Assembly (NCBI GenBank): GCA_045577925.1
Contig: JAZNJH010000037.1
Coordinates: forward strand, 1-32,239
DNA from: UBA4717 sp045577925
GTDB lineage: Bacteria; Bacillota; Clostridia; Oscillospirales; CAG-272
Direction of reading: 5' to 3'
Length of the DNA stretch: 32,239 nt
Within the stretch, counting starts at the first letter, position 1, and every line of letters begins with the position of its first letter. Positions 23,584 through 31,390 of this stretch are shown here, in pieces. Below the pieces are notes generated by a model that did no database searches, was not told the origin of the DNA, and saw only the letters and a list, made by a program, of their open reading frames with translations. Both the position numbers and the translations under genes were made by a program.

Positions 23584-24747
23584 ATGAAAAAGTTTCTTGC
23601 TATCCTTCTTTCGCTTATCATGCTCCTCTCCTTCGCTGCTTGCGGAGTAGTTGATCCCGTTGTAAGCGATTCTGAAGCAGACACAGATCCCGTTGAGGGT
23701 GAAGATGCTCCCGCATACAAGATCGGTATCATTACAGGTACTGTTTCTCAGGGCGAAGAAGAGTATCAGGCTGCTCAGAAAGCTAAGGAAAAATACGGCG
23801 ATATGATCGTTACTGCTACATATCCCGACAACTTCTCTTCCGAAACAGAACAGACAATCGCTACTGTTACAAACATGGCTTCCGACCCTGCTGTTAAGGC
23901 TATCGTATTCGTACAGGCAGTTCCCGGTGCGACCGCAGCTATCAACAAGGTTAAGGAAACACGCGACGACATCCTCTTCGTAACAGGCGTTTGCGCTGAA
24001 GACCCTGCTGTTATCGCATCTGCTGCAGACATCTGCATGCTCGTTGACGAAATCGCAATGGGTACAACAGTTATCGACCAGGCTCATTCTATGGGCGCTA
24101 AGACATTCGTTCACGTTTCCTTCGAACGTCACCTTGGCTACGCTACTATCAGCGCACGTAAGGCTCTCTTCGAAAAGAGATGTGAAGAGCTCGGCATCCA
24201 GTACGTTGAAGCAACTGCTCCCGACCCGACAGGCGACGCAGGTGTAACAGGTGCTCAGGCTTGGATCACAGAAAACATCAAGGTTTACGTTGATCAGTAC
24301 GGCAAGGATACAGCATTCTTCTCTACAAACTGCTCGATGCAGGAACCCCTCATCCTCCAGTGCGCAGAGCTCGGTGCTATATTCCCGCAGCAGTGCTGCC
24401 CCAGCCCGTACCACGGCTATCCCTCTGCATTCGCGATCTCCACAGAAGGTCACGAGGGCGATGTTGACTACATCCTCGGCGAAATCAAAGCTAAGGTTGC
24501 TGAATACGGCAACGAAGGCAGAATGTCCACATGGGGCACACCCGTTAATATGCTTATGATCGAAGCAGGCGTTGAATATGCTATCAAATACTGCGAAGGT
24601 CAGACAGAAGGCAAGCTTGACGAAGAAGTATTCTTCTCATGCCTCAGAGCTATCGGCGGCGAAGACGTTCAGATCTCAAACTACGTAGAAGGCGAAACAC
24701 CTATCGAAAACTTCTACATGCTCCTCTGCCCGTTCTACAACTTCTAA
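23584..24747 (+). CDS. DUF3798-family ABC transporter substrate-binding lipoprotein
   Basis: A 387-aa secreted binding protein. The lipoprotein signal is MKKFLAILLSLIMLLSFAAC with lipidated Cys20, followed by an acidic linker (21-43). The mature part starts YKIGIITGTVSQGEEEYQAA and has the Rossmann-like two-lobe layout of periplasmic binding proteins (ATYPDNFSSETEQTIATV, KAIVFVQAVPGATAAINKV). The highly characteristic FFSTNCSMQEPLILQ and QQCCPSPYHGYPSAF segments and NMLMIEAGVEYAIKYCEGQ match my recollection of DUF3798 proteins (Clostridia, Fusobacteria). A double ATPase and two BPD_transp_2-type permeases follow, so it belongs to the ribose/BMP class of importers. The ligand is unknown. Codon use is strongly biased to GCT/GAA/AAG/ATC, suggesting high expression. 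Confidence 0.9.
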   Translation: MKKFLAILLSLIMLLSFAACGVVDPVVSDSEADTDPVEGEDAPAYKIGIITGTVSQGEEEYQAAQKAKEKYGDMIVTATYPDNFSSETEQTIATVTNMASDPAVKAIVFVQAVPGATAAINKVKETRDDILFVTGVCAEDPAVIASAADICMLVDEIAMGTTVIDQAHSMGAKTFVHVSFERHLGYATISARKALFEKRCEELGIQYVEATAPDPTGDAGVTGAQAWITENIKVYVDQYGKDTAFFSTNCSMQEPLILQCAELGAIFPQQCCPSPYHGYPSAFAISTEGHEGDVDYILGEIKAKVAEYGNEGRMSTWGTPVNMLMIEAGVEYAIKYCEGQTEGKLDEEVFFSCLRAIGGEDVQISNYVEGETPIENFYMLLCPFYNF

Positions 24748-24792
24748 TTTCAGATAACCAAAAATTATTAAATAAATAATATCGGTTAGGTC

Positions 24793-24844
24793 GAAAGTGC
24801 CCGTCCATTGCAGTGCAAATCGGCGGGCACTTTCTCAATTTTTT
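24793..24844 (+). terminator. Intergenic terminator after the binding-protein gene
   Basis: A perfect 11-bp stem (GAAAGTGCCCG at 24793-24803 with CGGGCACTTTC at 24824-24834), a 20-base loop with its own TTGC/GCAA pairing, then TCAATTTTTT. It would end most transcripts after the lipoprotein gene and let a fraction read into the ATPase/permease genes. Confidence 0.85.
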
Positions 24845-24863
24845 ACGCTTGGCCGCGAAAACG

Positions 24864-24891
24864 TCCGCATAGACTCTGTGCGGAGGTTTTT
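24864..24891 (+). terminator. Second hairpin in the binding-protein/ATPase gap
   Basis: The stem TCCGCA (24864-24869) / TGCGGA (24879-24884) with a 9-base loop is followed by GGTTTTT. A third small stem, GGGCT/AGCCC, lies at 24905-24920 just before the ribosome site. Together they make a structured leader for the ATPase gene; the second stem is weaker than the one before it. Confidence 0.5.
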
Positions 24892-24946
24892 GCGGCGTAA
24901 GCCGGGGCTTATCAGAGCCCTCAAACAAATGAAAGGACAAACTCAA

Positions 24947-26542
24947 ATGGATAAACCTTATGTGTTAAGCATGAAGGGAATAGAAAAAGAGTATTACGGC
25001 AACAAGGTCTTAAAGGGCGTTGACCTCCACATCGCACCCGGCGAGATACACGCTCTTATGGGTGAAAACGGCGCCGGAAAATCAACTCTTATGAACATTC
25101 TCTTCGGTATGCCGGTTATACATAACACCGGCGGATTCAAGGGCAGTATCGAGGTTAACGGAGAAGAGGTTAATATCGACTCCCCCCAGAAAGCCATGGA
25201 GCTTGGTATCGGAATGGTACACCAGGAATTCATGCTTATTCCGGGATTTACTGTTACAGAAAACATTAAGGTCGGACGTGAAATAACAACTCCGACAATT
25301 GCAAGCGCGATACTCGGCAAAAAGCTCGAAGCGCTCGATCAGGCAACAATGGCAGGCGATGCACGCCGTGCGCTTGATACTATCGGCCTTGATATAAAGG
25401 AAGATACGATCGTCAAGGGCATGCCCGTTGGCTACATGCAGTTTATTGAAATTGCACGCGAAATAGACAAGGAAGGCATGCAGATACTCATATTCGATGA
25501 GCCTACTGCCGTTCTTACAGAAAGCGAGGCAGACAGGCTTCTTGAAGCTATGCGTACCATCGCTTCAAAGGGTATTTCGATAATATTCATTACTCACAGA
25601 ATAGACGAGGTTATGAGTGTTACCGACAGCATGACCGTACTCAGAGACGGAACACTTGTTGAAAGACTTATAACAAAGGAAACAACTGCCGCAAGAATTG
25701 CCGAGCTTATGATCGGCCGTAAGGTGGAAAAGCTTGTTGAAGACACGGTTGACAACAGAGTGCTTGACGATAACGATGTAATTCTCTCGCTTAAGAATTA
25801 TCACGTTGCAATGCCGGGCGAAAACGTTAACGGCATTGATCTTGACGTGCGCCGCGGCGAGATACTCGGTATCGGCGGTCTTGCAGGTCAGGGTAAGGTT
25901 GGTATCCCCAACGGTATTCTCGGTCTTTACGAGGCTATTGGCGATATCACCTTTGACGGTGAAAAGATAGATCCGACAGTTCTCGGCGACGCTCTTAACA
26001 AGGGTATCGCGTTCGTGTCTGAAGACAGACGCGGTGTTGGCCTCTTGCTTGAAGAATCTATTGAACAGAACATCGTATTCACGGCAATGCAGGTTAAGGA
26101 GGACTTCCTTAACAAATTCGGCCCGATAAAGATATATGATGCAAAAGCTGCAGAAACCTTTGCAAACGATATGATAAAGAAGCTTGATATACGCTGTACA
26201 GGCCCCTCTCAGTACGTTGGAAGACTTTCGGGCGGCAACCAGCAGAAGGTATGCCTTGCACGTGCGCTTGCGCTTAATCCTAAGCTTCTCATCGTATCAG
26301 AACCGACGCGCGGTATAGACATCGGCGCTAAAAAGCTAGTGCTTGAGCTTCTCGTCAAGCTCAACCGCGAAACAGGCCTTACAATTATAGTTGTAAGCTC
26401 AGAGCTTAATGAGCTTCGCAGCTTGAGTGACAGAATCGCAATCGTATCTGACGGTAAGCTTACGGCAATGCTTAAACCCGATGACTCGGATGCAAAATAC
26501 GGTCTTGCTATGTCCGGAAGTAAAGCAGGAGGTAACGAGTAA
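24947..26542 (+). CDS. Sugar/nucleoside-type ABC transporter double ATPase
   Basis: A 531-aa protein with two ATP-binding cassettes in one chain, as in RbsA/XylG/NupA-type importers. The first domain has GENGAGKS at 39-46, ENGAGKST-like context, QEFMLIPGFTVTENI (Q-loop), a degenerate signature (PVGYMQFIEIAREI), Walker B ILIFDEPTAVL and switch His in FITHRIDEV. The second domain has the degenerate loop GLAGQGKVGIP where Walker A should be, a full signature LSGGNQQKVCLARAL, and LLIVSEPTRGID. Degeneracy of the second Walker A is normal in this family. The ATG at 24947 follows AAAGGACAA; upstream in-frame codons run through two hairpins and are rejected. The stop overlaps the permease start (TAATG). 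Confidence 0.94.
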   Translation: MDKPYVLSMKGIEKEYYGNKVLKGVDLHIAPGEIHALMGENGAGKSTLMNILFGMPVIHNTGGFKGSIEVNGEEVNIDSPQKAMELGIGMVHQEFMLIPGFTVTENIKVGREITTPTIASAILGKKLEALDQATMAGDARRALDTIGLDIKEDTIVKGMPVGYMQFIEIAREIDKEGMQILIFDEPTAVLTESEADRLLEAMRTIASKGISIIFITHRIDEVMSVTDSMTVLRDGTLVERLITKETTAARIAELMIGRKVEKLVEDTVDNRVLDDNDVILSLKNYHVAMPGENVNGIDLDVRRGEILGIGGLAGQGKVGIPNGILGLYEAIGDITFDGEKIDPTVLGDALNKGIAFVSEDRRGVGLLLEESIEQNIVFTAMQVKEDFLNKFGPIKIYDAKAAETFANDMIKKLDIRCTGPSQYVGRLSGGNQQKVCLARALALNPKLLIVSEPTRGIDIGAKKLVLELLVKLNRETGLTIIVVSSELNELRSLSDRIAIVSDGKLTAMLKPDDSDAKYGLAMSGSKAGGNE

Positions 26543-27648
26543 TGGATAAATTTATGAAAAAGCTTAAAAACGTAAACCTCCCCAGACTTATCATCTTTGC
26601 TTTCTTCCTTTTAATAGTTGCTCTTATGGGCGTGTACAAGCTTGACGTACTCTCCTATCTCGGAAGCGTTATCAAGTATTGGGGTATGTGGGGCATACTC
26701 GCACTTGCGATGATACCCTCTATACAGTGCGGCGTCGGACCTAACTTCGGTGTCAGTCTCGGTATTGTATGCGGTATCTTGAGCGGACTTTTAGCTATTG
26801 AATTCGATATAGCAGTCAAAGTTGACGCAGTTCTCCCCGGCTTTGGCCCGTGGGTGGCTATCCTCTTTGCAATCGTTGTTGGCGCAATACTTGCGTGGTT
26901 TGTGGGCGTTGCTTACGGCATGCTTTTAAACCGCGTCAAGGGAGATGAGATGACGGTTACGACCTACGTTGGTTACTCGGCTATATACCTTATGAGTATC
27001 GTATGGTTCACAGCTCCGTTTACAAGCGGTATCATTAAGTGGGCTATCGGCGGTAAGGGTGTTCGTAACCAGATAAACCTTAACACGTCATTCGGCGGCG
27101 TGCTTAACAATGCAGGCGGATTTACTCTCTTTAAAGAAGAGGGTGTTACTGCCGGTATATATATACCCACAGGTCTTATAGTTTTCGTTCTTTTCATGTG
27201 CTTCCTTGTATTTATATATATGAAGACAAAAACAGGTAAGGCTATAACGGCGGTTGGAAGCAATCCTCAGTTTGCACGCGCAAGCGGAATCAACGTTGAT
27301 AAAATGAGAATCCGCGGTATCGCTCTTTCAACAGCGATAGGCGCTATCGGTATCATTATCTACGCACAGGGTTACGGCTTCATTCAGGCATATTCGGCTC
27401 CCCTCTCAATGGGCTTCCAGTGTGTTGCAGCAGTCCTTATCGGCGGTGCTACCACAAGAAAGGCTAAGATAAGCCACGTAATCATCGGTACGTTCTTATT
27501 CCAGGGACTTATCATACTGACGCCTCCGCTATCCAACGTTATGCTTCAGGGCACGGATATTTCGGACACAATGCGTCAGATAATTCAGAACGGCGTAATC
27601 CTTTACGCTCTCACAAAGGTAAAGGGAGGTGTTTCGGGTGAAGAATAA
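26542..27648 (+). CDS. ABC transporter permease (BPD_transp_2 type), first subunit
   Basis: A 368-aa polytopic protein with about eight to ten spans. The conserved inner motifs of ribose/branched-chain-type permeases are visible: IPSIQCGVGPNFGVSLGIVC near 57-76, AWFVGVAYGMLLNRVKGDEM near 117-136, and TAVGSNPQFARASGINVDKM near 235-254, the coupling-helix region that docks on the ATPase, followed by ALSTAIGAIGIIIYAQGYG. It begins in the TAATG overlap with the ATPase stop. It would form the translocation pore with the next gene product. The substrate is unknown. Confidence 0.93.
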   Translation: MDKFMKKLKNVNLPRLIIFAFFLLIVALMGVYKLDVLSYLGSVIKYWGMWGILALAMIPSIQCGVGPNFGVSLGIVCGILSGLLAIEFDIAVKVDAVLPGFGPWVAILFAIVVGAILAWFVGVAYGMLLNRVKGDEMTVTTYVGYSAIYLMSIVWFTAPFTSGIIKWAIGGKGVRNQINLNTSFGGVLNNAGGFTLFKEEGVTAGIYIPTGLIVFVLFMCFLVFIYMKTKTGKAITAVGSNPQFARASGINVDKMRIRGIALSTAIGAIGIIIYAQGYGFIQAYSAPLSMGFQCVAAVLIGGATTRKAKISHVIIGTFLFQGLIILTPPLSNVMLQGTDISDTMRQIIQNGVILYALTKVKGGVSGEE

Positions 27649-29155
27649 GAAAATGCTTTCAAGTTTCGGCAGCTGGCTGTTCGAAAACAAGGTTCTCGTT
27701 TTATTCGCTATCCTATGCATCACCTGTATAGGCTATTCGGGTGTTGACATCTCCTACGTTTCGGGTGAGCTTTTCACACGTCTCGGCAGAAACGCATGCC
27801 TTGTGCTCTCGCTTATAATCCCCGTACTTGCGGGTCTTGGACTTAACTTTGGTATCGTTGTTGGTGCGATGGCCTCCCAGATAGCTATATTCTGGGTAGT
27901 TCACTGGGGCTTTACCGGTATAAACGCGCTCTTATTGACCGCGCTTATCTCGACTCCCCTTGCAATAGTTTTCGGTATACTCGTAGGTATCCTTTACAAC
28001 AAGACAAAGGGTTCGGAAATGATAACCGGTCTTGTACTCGGATATTTCGCAGACGGTCTTTACAAGCTTTTTGTACTCTACATAATCGGCGGTCTTATTC
28101 CGTTTGACGACCCGAATCTTCTCCCCAGAGGATTTGGTCTGAGAAATGCTTTTGACCTTGACGGCTCACTCAAGTATTCACTTGACAACATAAGTCTTAT
28201 CGAAACACTTATGACAGTTGCCGTTATATTTGCTCTCTGGCAGATAGCCGTTATGATATACAAAAGCATCAAGAAGCAGGCTATAAACAAAACAAAGAGC
28301 ATACTTGGCATAGTCGGTGCCGCACTTGTGTTTGGCGCGGCGTTTATGACAAACTTTATTGTCACAACTCTTGAAAATGCAATAGCTGCAGGCACCGGTG
28401 TTCCTGCATATATGAATATGCTCGCTCCCGTATGCTACAAGCTTGACAATCTCTTCGGCCAGACGAGAGTTCTGCTCTCCGACGCGATCTGGTTTATCGG
28501 CATAATTGCAGTTGTATTCTTTGCAGTAAAGCTTATAAGCGCCCTTATCTCAAAAAAGAGCTACGCAAAGCCGCTTGCGGCTGTTATCGCAGTTGTACTT
28601 ATTATTGCGCTTGCTCAGATCCCGGCAGTTGATAAGGTTGCAACAAGCGTAAGACTTCCTGCCTGCACATACGTCATGATATTCGTATTCTGCGCTATCA
28701 ACAACTGGCTTTTATCAACAAAGCTCGGTCAGGATATGAGAACGGTTGGTCAGAACCGTGCCGTTGCAACTTCGGCAGGTATCAACGTAAACCGTACAAG
28801 AATCATCGCAGTTTGTATCTCAACCGTGCTTGCCGCGTGGGGTCAGTTGATATTCTTGCAGAATCTCGGTACGTTCAACACGATACAGCAGCAGACAAAC
28901 GTTGGTCTTTACTCGGTTGCGGCGCTTCTTGTCGGCGGTGCAAGCGTTCAGAAGGCTAACAACAAGCACGCGATACTCGGCGTTATACTCTTCCATACGC
29001 TCTTCGTTGTTGCTCCTCTTGCGGCAACAAAGCTCGTCGGCGACTCGGCTATCAGCGAATACATAAGAATGTTTATTTCTTACGGTGTTATCGCGGCAGC
29101 CCTTGCAATGCACGCTTGGAAGACAGTTAAAAAGAAGTTCGGCGAAAACAAGTAA
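27638..29155 (+). CDS. ABC transporter permease (BPD_transp_2 type), second, enlarged subunit
   Basis: A 505-aa permease that pairs with the one before it. It contains PVLAGLGLNFGIVVGAMASQ near 63-82, GILVGILYNKTKGSEMITGL, and the ATPase-docking segment TVGQNRAVATSAGINVNRTR near 369-388, then SVAALLVGGASVQKANNKHA. It is much longer than typical 300-370-aa family members because of a middle insertion (about 190-345) with extra hydrophobic segments and a basic loop (SIKKQAINKTKS). I start at the GTG at 27638, 7 bases after GGGAGGT; an upstream in-frame GTG (27629) lies inside that site. It overlaps the previous gene by 11 bases. It is the last gene of the operon. Confidence 0.9.
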   Translation: MKNKKMLSSFGSWLFENKVLVLFAILCITCIGYSGVDISYVSGELFTRLGRNACLVLSLIIPVLAGLGLNFGIVVGAMASQIAIFWVVHWGFTGINALLLTALISTPLAIVFGILVGILYNKTKGSEMITGLVLGYFADGLYKLFVLYIIGGLIPFDDPNLLPRGFGLRNAFDLDGSLKYSLDNISLIETLMTVAVIFALWQIAVMIYKSIKKQAINKTKSILGIVGAALVFGAAFMTNFIVTTLENAIAAGTGVPAYMNMLAPVCYKLDNLFGQTRVLLSDAIWFIGIIAVVFFAVKLISALISKKSYAKPLAAVIAVVLIIALAQIPAVDKVATSVRLPACTYVMIFVFCAINNWLLSTKLGQDMRTVGQNRAVATSAGINVNRTRIIAVCISTVLAAWGQLIFLQNLGTFNTIQQQTNVGLYSVAALLVGGASVQKANNKHAILGVILFHTLFVVAPLAATKLVGDSAISEYIRMFISYGVIAAALAMHAWKTVKKKFGENK

Positions 29156-29160
29156 TCTAA

Positions 29161-29197
29161 AAAACGGAAAGCTCACGCTTTCCGTTTTTTGTTTTTT
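29161..29197 (+). terminator. Terminator of the transporter operon
   Basis: A 12-bp stem (AAAACGGAAAGC at 29161-29172 with GCTTTCCGTTTT at 29177-29188), a 4-base loop and a TTGTTTTTT tail. Confidence 0.93.
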
Positions 29198-29318
29198 GTG
29201 AATAAAATGCCCTTGCGGTGAAATAATAGAAGTAGCCCATGTGGTATCATGGAAAATAATGAAAAGGGTATAAGGCTCTGTTTTTTAAATGCGCTTATGC
29301 TCTGTGAAAGGAATACTC

Positions 29319-29534
29319 ATGTATATGCTCGACAGAATCGCTCTTATCGTTACAATCATCGGCGCTCTCAACTGGGGCAGCATCGGACTTTTCAGCTTTG
29401 ACCTCGTTGCATGGCTCGGCGGCGGTCAGGCGGCCACTATAAGCAGAATTATTTACACAGTCGTAGGTCTTTGCGGAATCTGGTGTATCTCACTCTTATT
29501 CAGAGAAAGAAACGAAGTTATTTCAAGAGACTGA
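29319..29534 (+). CDS. DUF378 family membrane protein
   Basis: A 71-aa protein with two predicted transmembrane helices. It opens MYMLDRIALIVTIIGALNWG, then SIGLFSFDLVAWLGGG, ISRIIYTVVGLCGIW and a charged tail LFRERNEV. This is the standard DUF378 pattern (ALNWG...FDLVA...R.IY...G). These proteins are common in Firmicutes and have no established function; they are sometimes found in stress-related settings. The ATG at 29319 follows GTGAAAGGA; an ATG at 29289 would add ten residues with no ribosome site. It lies between two strong terminators, so it is transcribed alone from an unrecognised promoter in 29198-29300. Confidence 0.9.
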   Translation: MYMLDRIALIVTIIGALNWGSIGLFSFDLVAWLGGGQAATISRIIYTVVGLCGIWCISLLFRERNEVISRD

Positions 29535-29548
29535 AGCATGGTCTAATC

Positions 29549-29579
29549 AAAAAAGAGAAGGTTTTTCCTTCTCTTTTTT
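29549..29579 (+). terminator. Terminator after the DUF378 gene
   Basis: A 13-bp perfect stem (AAAAAAGAGAAGG / CCTTCTCTTTTTT) around a TTTTT loop. The arm itself provides the T-tract, and it can work in either direction. Confidence 0.92.
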
Positions 29580-29713
29580 GATATGTTGCATATAATGTAG
29601 AGTATAATGCCATTATAAATTACAATACAAGCCGTTATCGCCGTTATAATATACATAAATTTTAGCGTATTTTGTAAAAATGCACAAAAAAAATACGAAA
29701 AAAGGAAAAACTA

Positions 29714-29744
29714 TTGACAACTGGTAAGTGTTGTATGTTATAAT
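29714..29744 (+). promoter_or_regulatory. Promoter of the first surface-protein gene (extended -10)
   Basis: Consensus TTGACA (29714-29719) and TATAAT (29739-29744), but with a 19-base spacer, and TG one base before the -10 (TGTTATAAT). The flank AAAAACTA before the -35 is identical in the second copy at 31301-31308. The long spacer is probably tolerated because of the extended -10. Confidence 0.85.
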
Positions 29745-29753
29745 TAAGTTAAC

Positions 29754-29769
29754 GTTACAGGCATGTAAC
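29754..29769 (+). promoter_or_regulatory. GTTACA-N4-TGTAAC palindrome, copy 1
   Basis: A perfect 6-bp inverted repeat around GGCA, starting 10 bases after the -10 element, in the initial transcribed region. The same palindrome with a different centre (GTTA) is found at the equivalent place before the paralogue. It is a candidate operator or 5'-end hairpin. Confidence 0.6.
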
Positions 29770-29795
29770 AAATTTTTTCAAAGGAGTTTTTTGAA

Positions 29796-31124
29796 ATGAA
29801 AAACAAAATTTTAGCTCTTGTTCTTGTTATCGTTATGCTCGTTTCATCTGCAGCGATCACAACAAGCGCATTAGAAGCGCCCACTCCCGGCGGTAAGAAT
29901 CTGTTCACGGTTGACGACATCATGTATCAGGGCGACCCCGGAACAAAGCACCACAATGCTTTCGTTCATCCCACATACATATTACCCAGCACCGGCAAAA
30001 CAGAACACTGGACAGGAATCTACATGGAAGAAACAACATATAACGGTGTTAGATGTGTTGCTGCTTCCTGCGACCCGGATGCTTCGGGATGGTATCTCTC
30101 CCCTATTATGGACTTCAACTACTATCAGTGGGATTCTGACTACTACAATCCTTCTCTTGACGCTACAAAGTATAAGTGGCTCAAGATCAAGTACGCTTAC
30201 AATGAAGATGCAAGTGCGGTTGATTACATCAAGTTCTGGGCATCCAAGGACGTTACTCCCCTTGGTGTTTCCAACCTCAAGTCAGGCGTTAAGACCTTTG
30301 ACATCGTTAACGGTGACGGCGCATGGCAGGAAGCAATCGTTGACCTCAGCGACGTAATTTTTGAAGACGGTACACTTTGGGACGAAAACACCATCCGTCA
30401 GTTCCGTCTCCAGATGTTCGAATTCAATGAGAGCCTTGACGCTGTATGCTACATAGCAGGTTTCGGTTTCTTCGAAACAGAAGAAGAAGCTAAGGCTTGG
30501 GATTACGTTACTACAAACGCTGCTGACGCTGCTGCTGAAGAAGCATCCAAGAAGGCAGAAGAAGAGGCCGCTGCAAAGGCTGCTGAAGAAGCCGCTGCCG
30601 CTGAGGCTGCTGCAAAGGCTGAAGCTGAAGCAAAGGCTAAGGCTGAGGCTGAAGCTGCTGCAAAGGCTGCTGAAGAAGCTGCAAAGGCTGCCGCTGAAGC
30701 TGCTGATGCTGAAGCAAAGGCTAAGGCTGAAGCCGCTGCTGCTGAAGCTGCTAAGAAGGCAGAAGAAGCTGCAAAGGCTGCTGAAGAAGCTGCTAAGAAG
30801 GCTGCTGAAGAAGAAGCAAAGAAGGCTGAAGCTGAAGCTGCTCTTGCTACTGAAGCTGACACAGAAGAATCTGTTGAAGATACAGAAGCTGATACAGAAG
30901 AGGCTACTGAAGATACAGAAGCTGACACAGAAGCTACTGAAGAAGCTACCGAAGCTCCCACAGAAGCTGATACTGAAGCTCCCACAGAGGCTGTTACTGA
31001 GCCCGTTGATGCTCCCGCTGAAGAAGCAGGCGCACCCGTTGGTATAATCATAGCTGTTGTTGCAGCAGTTGCAGTTATCGCTATCGTAGCTGTTGTTCTT
31101 TCTAAAAAGAAGGCTGCTAAGTAA
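29796..31124 (+). CDS. Membrane-anchored surface protein with helical Ala/Glu/Lys stalk
   Basis: A 442-aa protein built of clear modules. A signal peptide (about 1-25, cleavage after TSA) is followed by a globular head (about 27-235), rich in aromatic and Asp residues (FNYYQWDSDYYNPSLD, YKWLKIKYAYNED, FDIVNGDGAWQEAIVDLSDV, IRQFRLQMFEFNE), that looks like a beta-sandwich or carbohydrate-binding-like domain. A rod of about 110 residues made almost only of Ala, Glu and Lys follows (about 241-350), then a Thr/Glu/Asp/Pro-rich linker (TEADTEAPTEA type, about 351-410), and last a transmembrane helix plus KKKAAK (about 414-442). There is no sortase signal. An AAAGGAG site precedes ATG. The head family is not recognised; a paralogue follows directly. 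Likely role: display of a binding head away from the membrane. Confidence 0.85.
   Translation: MKNKILALVLVIVMLVSSAAITTSALEAPTPGGKNLFTVDDIMYQGDPGTKHHNAFVHPTYILPSTGKTEHWTGIYMEETTYNGVRCVAASCDPDASGWYLSPIMDFNYYQWDSDYYNPSLDATKYKWLKIKYAYNEDASAVDYIKFWASKDVTPLGVSNLKSGVKTFDIVNGDGAWQEAIVDLSDVIFEDGTLWDENTIRQFRLQMFEFNESLDAVCYIAGFGFFETEEEAKAWDYVTTNAADAAAEEASKKAEEEAAAKAAEEAAAAEAAAKAEAEAKAKAEAEAAAKAAEEAAKAAAEAADAEAKAKAEAAAAEAAKKAEEAAKAAEEAAKKAAEEEAKKAEAEAALATEADTEESVEDTEADTEEATEDTEADTEATEEATEAPTEADTEAPTEAVTEPVDAPAEEAGAPVGIIIAVVAAVAVIAIVAVVLSKKKAAK
30517..30845 (+). repeat. Coding low-complexity Ala/Glu/Lys (GCT-GAA-GCA-AAG) tract
   Basis: About 110 codons drawn almost only from GCT/GCA/GCC, GAA/GAG and AAG. 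They form imprecise AAEEAAKAAEE-type units without a strict period. The protein segment would be a long single helix or coiled coil. The DNA is internally repetitive and could change length by slippage or recombination. Confidence 0.85.
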
Positions 31125-31146
31125 TTTAGCTTAACTTAATAAGTTT

Positions 31147-31179
31147 GGACCTGTCCTTCGGGCAGGTCCTCTTTTATTT
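31147..31179 (+). terminator. Terminator after the first surface-protein gene
   Basis: The stem GGACCTG / CAGGTCC (31147-31153 and 31163-31169) has an inner CC/GG pair closing a TTCG tetraloop and one bulged T. It is followed by TCTTTTATTT. Confidence 0.9.
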
Positions 31180-31308
31180 GTGTTATAAATAATTCACAGC
31201 GCATCCTGAGTTTTGTTCTGCAATTTAATATGTGAACCGTTGTAATGCACATAAAATAAGTTGTTTTTTGTAAAAAAGAACGAAAAAGCACCAAATATTG
31301 AAAAACTA

Positions 31309-31339
31309 TTGACAAACAGTGTGGGTGGTATGGTATAAT
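31309..31339 (+). promoter_or_regulatory. Promoter of the second surface-protein gene (extended -10)
   Basis: TTGACA (31309-31314) and TATAAT (31334-31339) with a 19-base spacer and TG in TGGTATAAT. It is the same unusual geometry as the copy at 29714, although the spacer bases differ. Confidence 0.85.
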
Positions 31340-31349
31340 AAAGTGTATT

Positions 31350-31365
31350 GTTACAGTTATGTAAC
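31350..31365 (+). promoter_or_regulatory. GTTACA-N4-TGTAAC palindrome, copy 2
   Basis: A perfect inverted repeat around GTTA, 11 bases after the -10, matching the position of copy 1. It is followed, as in copy 1, by AACAAATT and an AAAGGAG or AAAAGGAG ribosome site with GTTTTTTGA before the start. Confidence 0.6.
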
Positions 31366-31390
31366 AAATTAAAAAAAGGAGTTTTTTGAG

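Noticed and set aside
23518..24453. A 311-codon open frame on the minus strand opposite the binding-protein gene
   Set aside because: It is Cys/Ser-rich with no signal or domain logic, lacks a ribosome site and mirrors the biased codon use of the real gene on the other strand.
24797..24946. N-terminal extension of 50 residues on the ABC ATPase
   Set aside because: It would translate through a strong terminator and another hairpin; an ATG with its own AAAGGA site at 24947 begins exactly at the conserved domain.
24947..26542. Possible broken ATPase, because the second Walker A is GLAGQGKVG
   Set aside because: A degenerate second Walker A is normal for RbsA/XylG-like double ATPases, and the signature and Walker B motifs are kept.
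30517..31020. Possible CRISPR or tandem-repeat array
   Set aside because: The repeats are in-frame Ala/Glu/Lys and Thr/Glu/Pro codons of a protein, without fixed repeat and spacer lengths.
30503..31051. A 182-codon minus-strand frame of Ser/Ala/Val repeats
   Set aside because: It is the reverse reading of the Ala/Glu/Lys and Thr/Glu/Pro coding tract; the GCT/GAA/AAG codons simply contain no stop in reverse.
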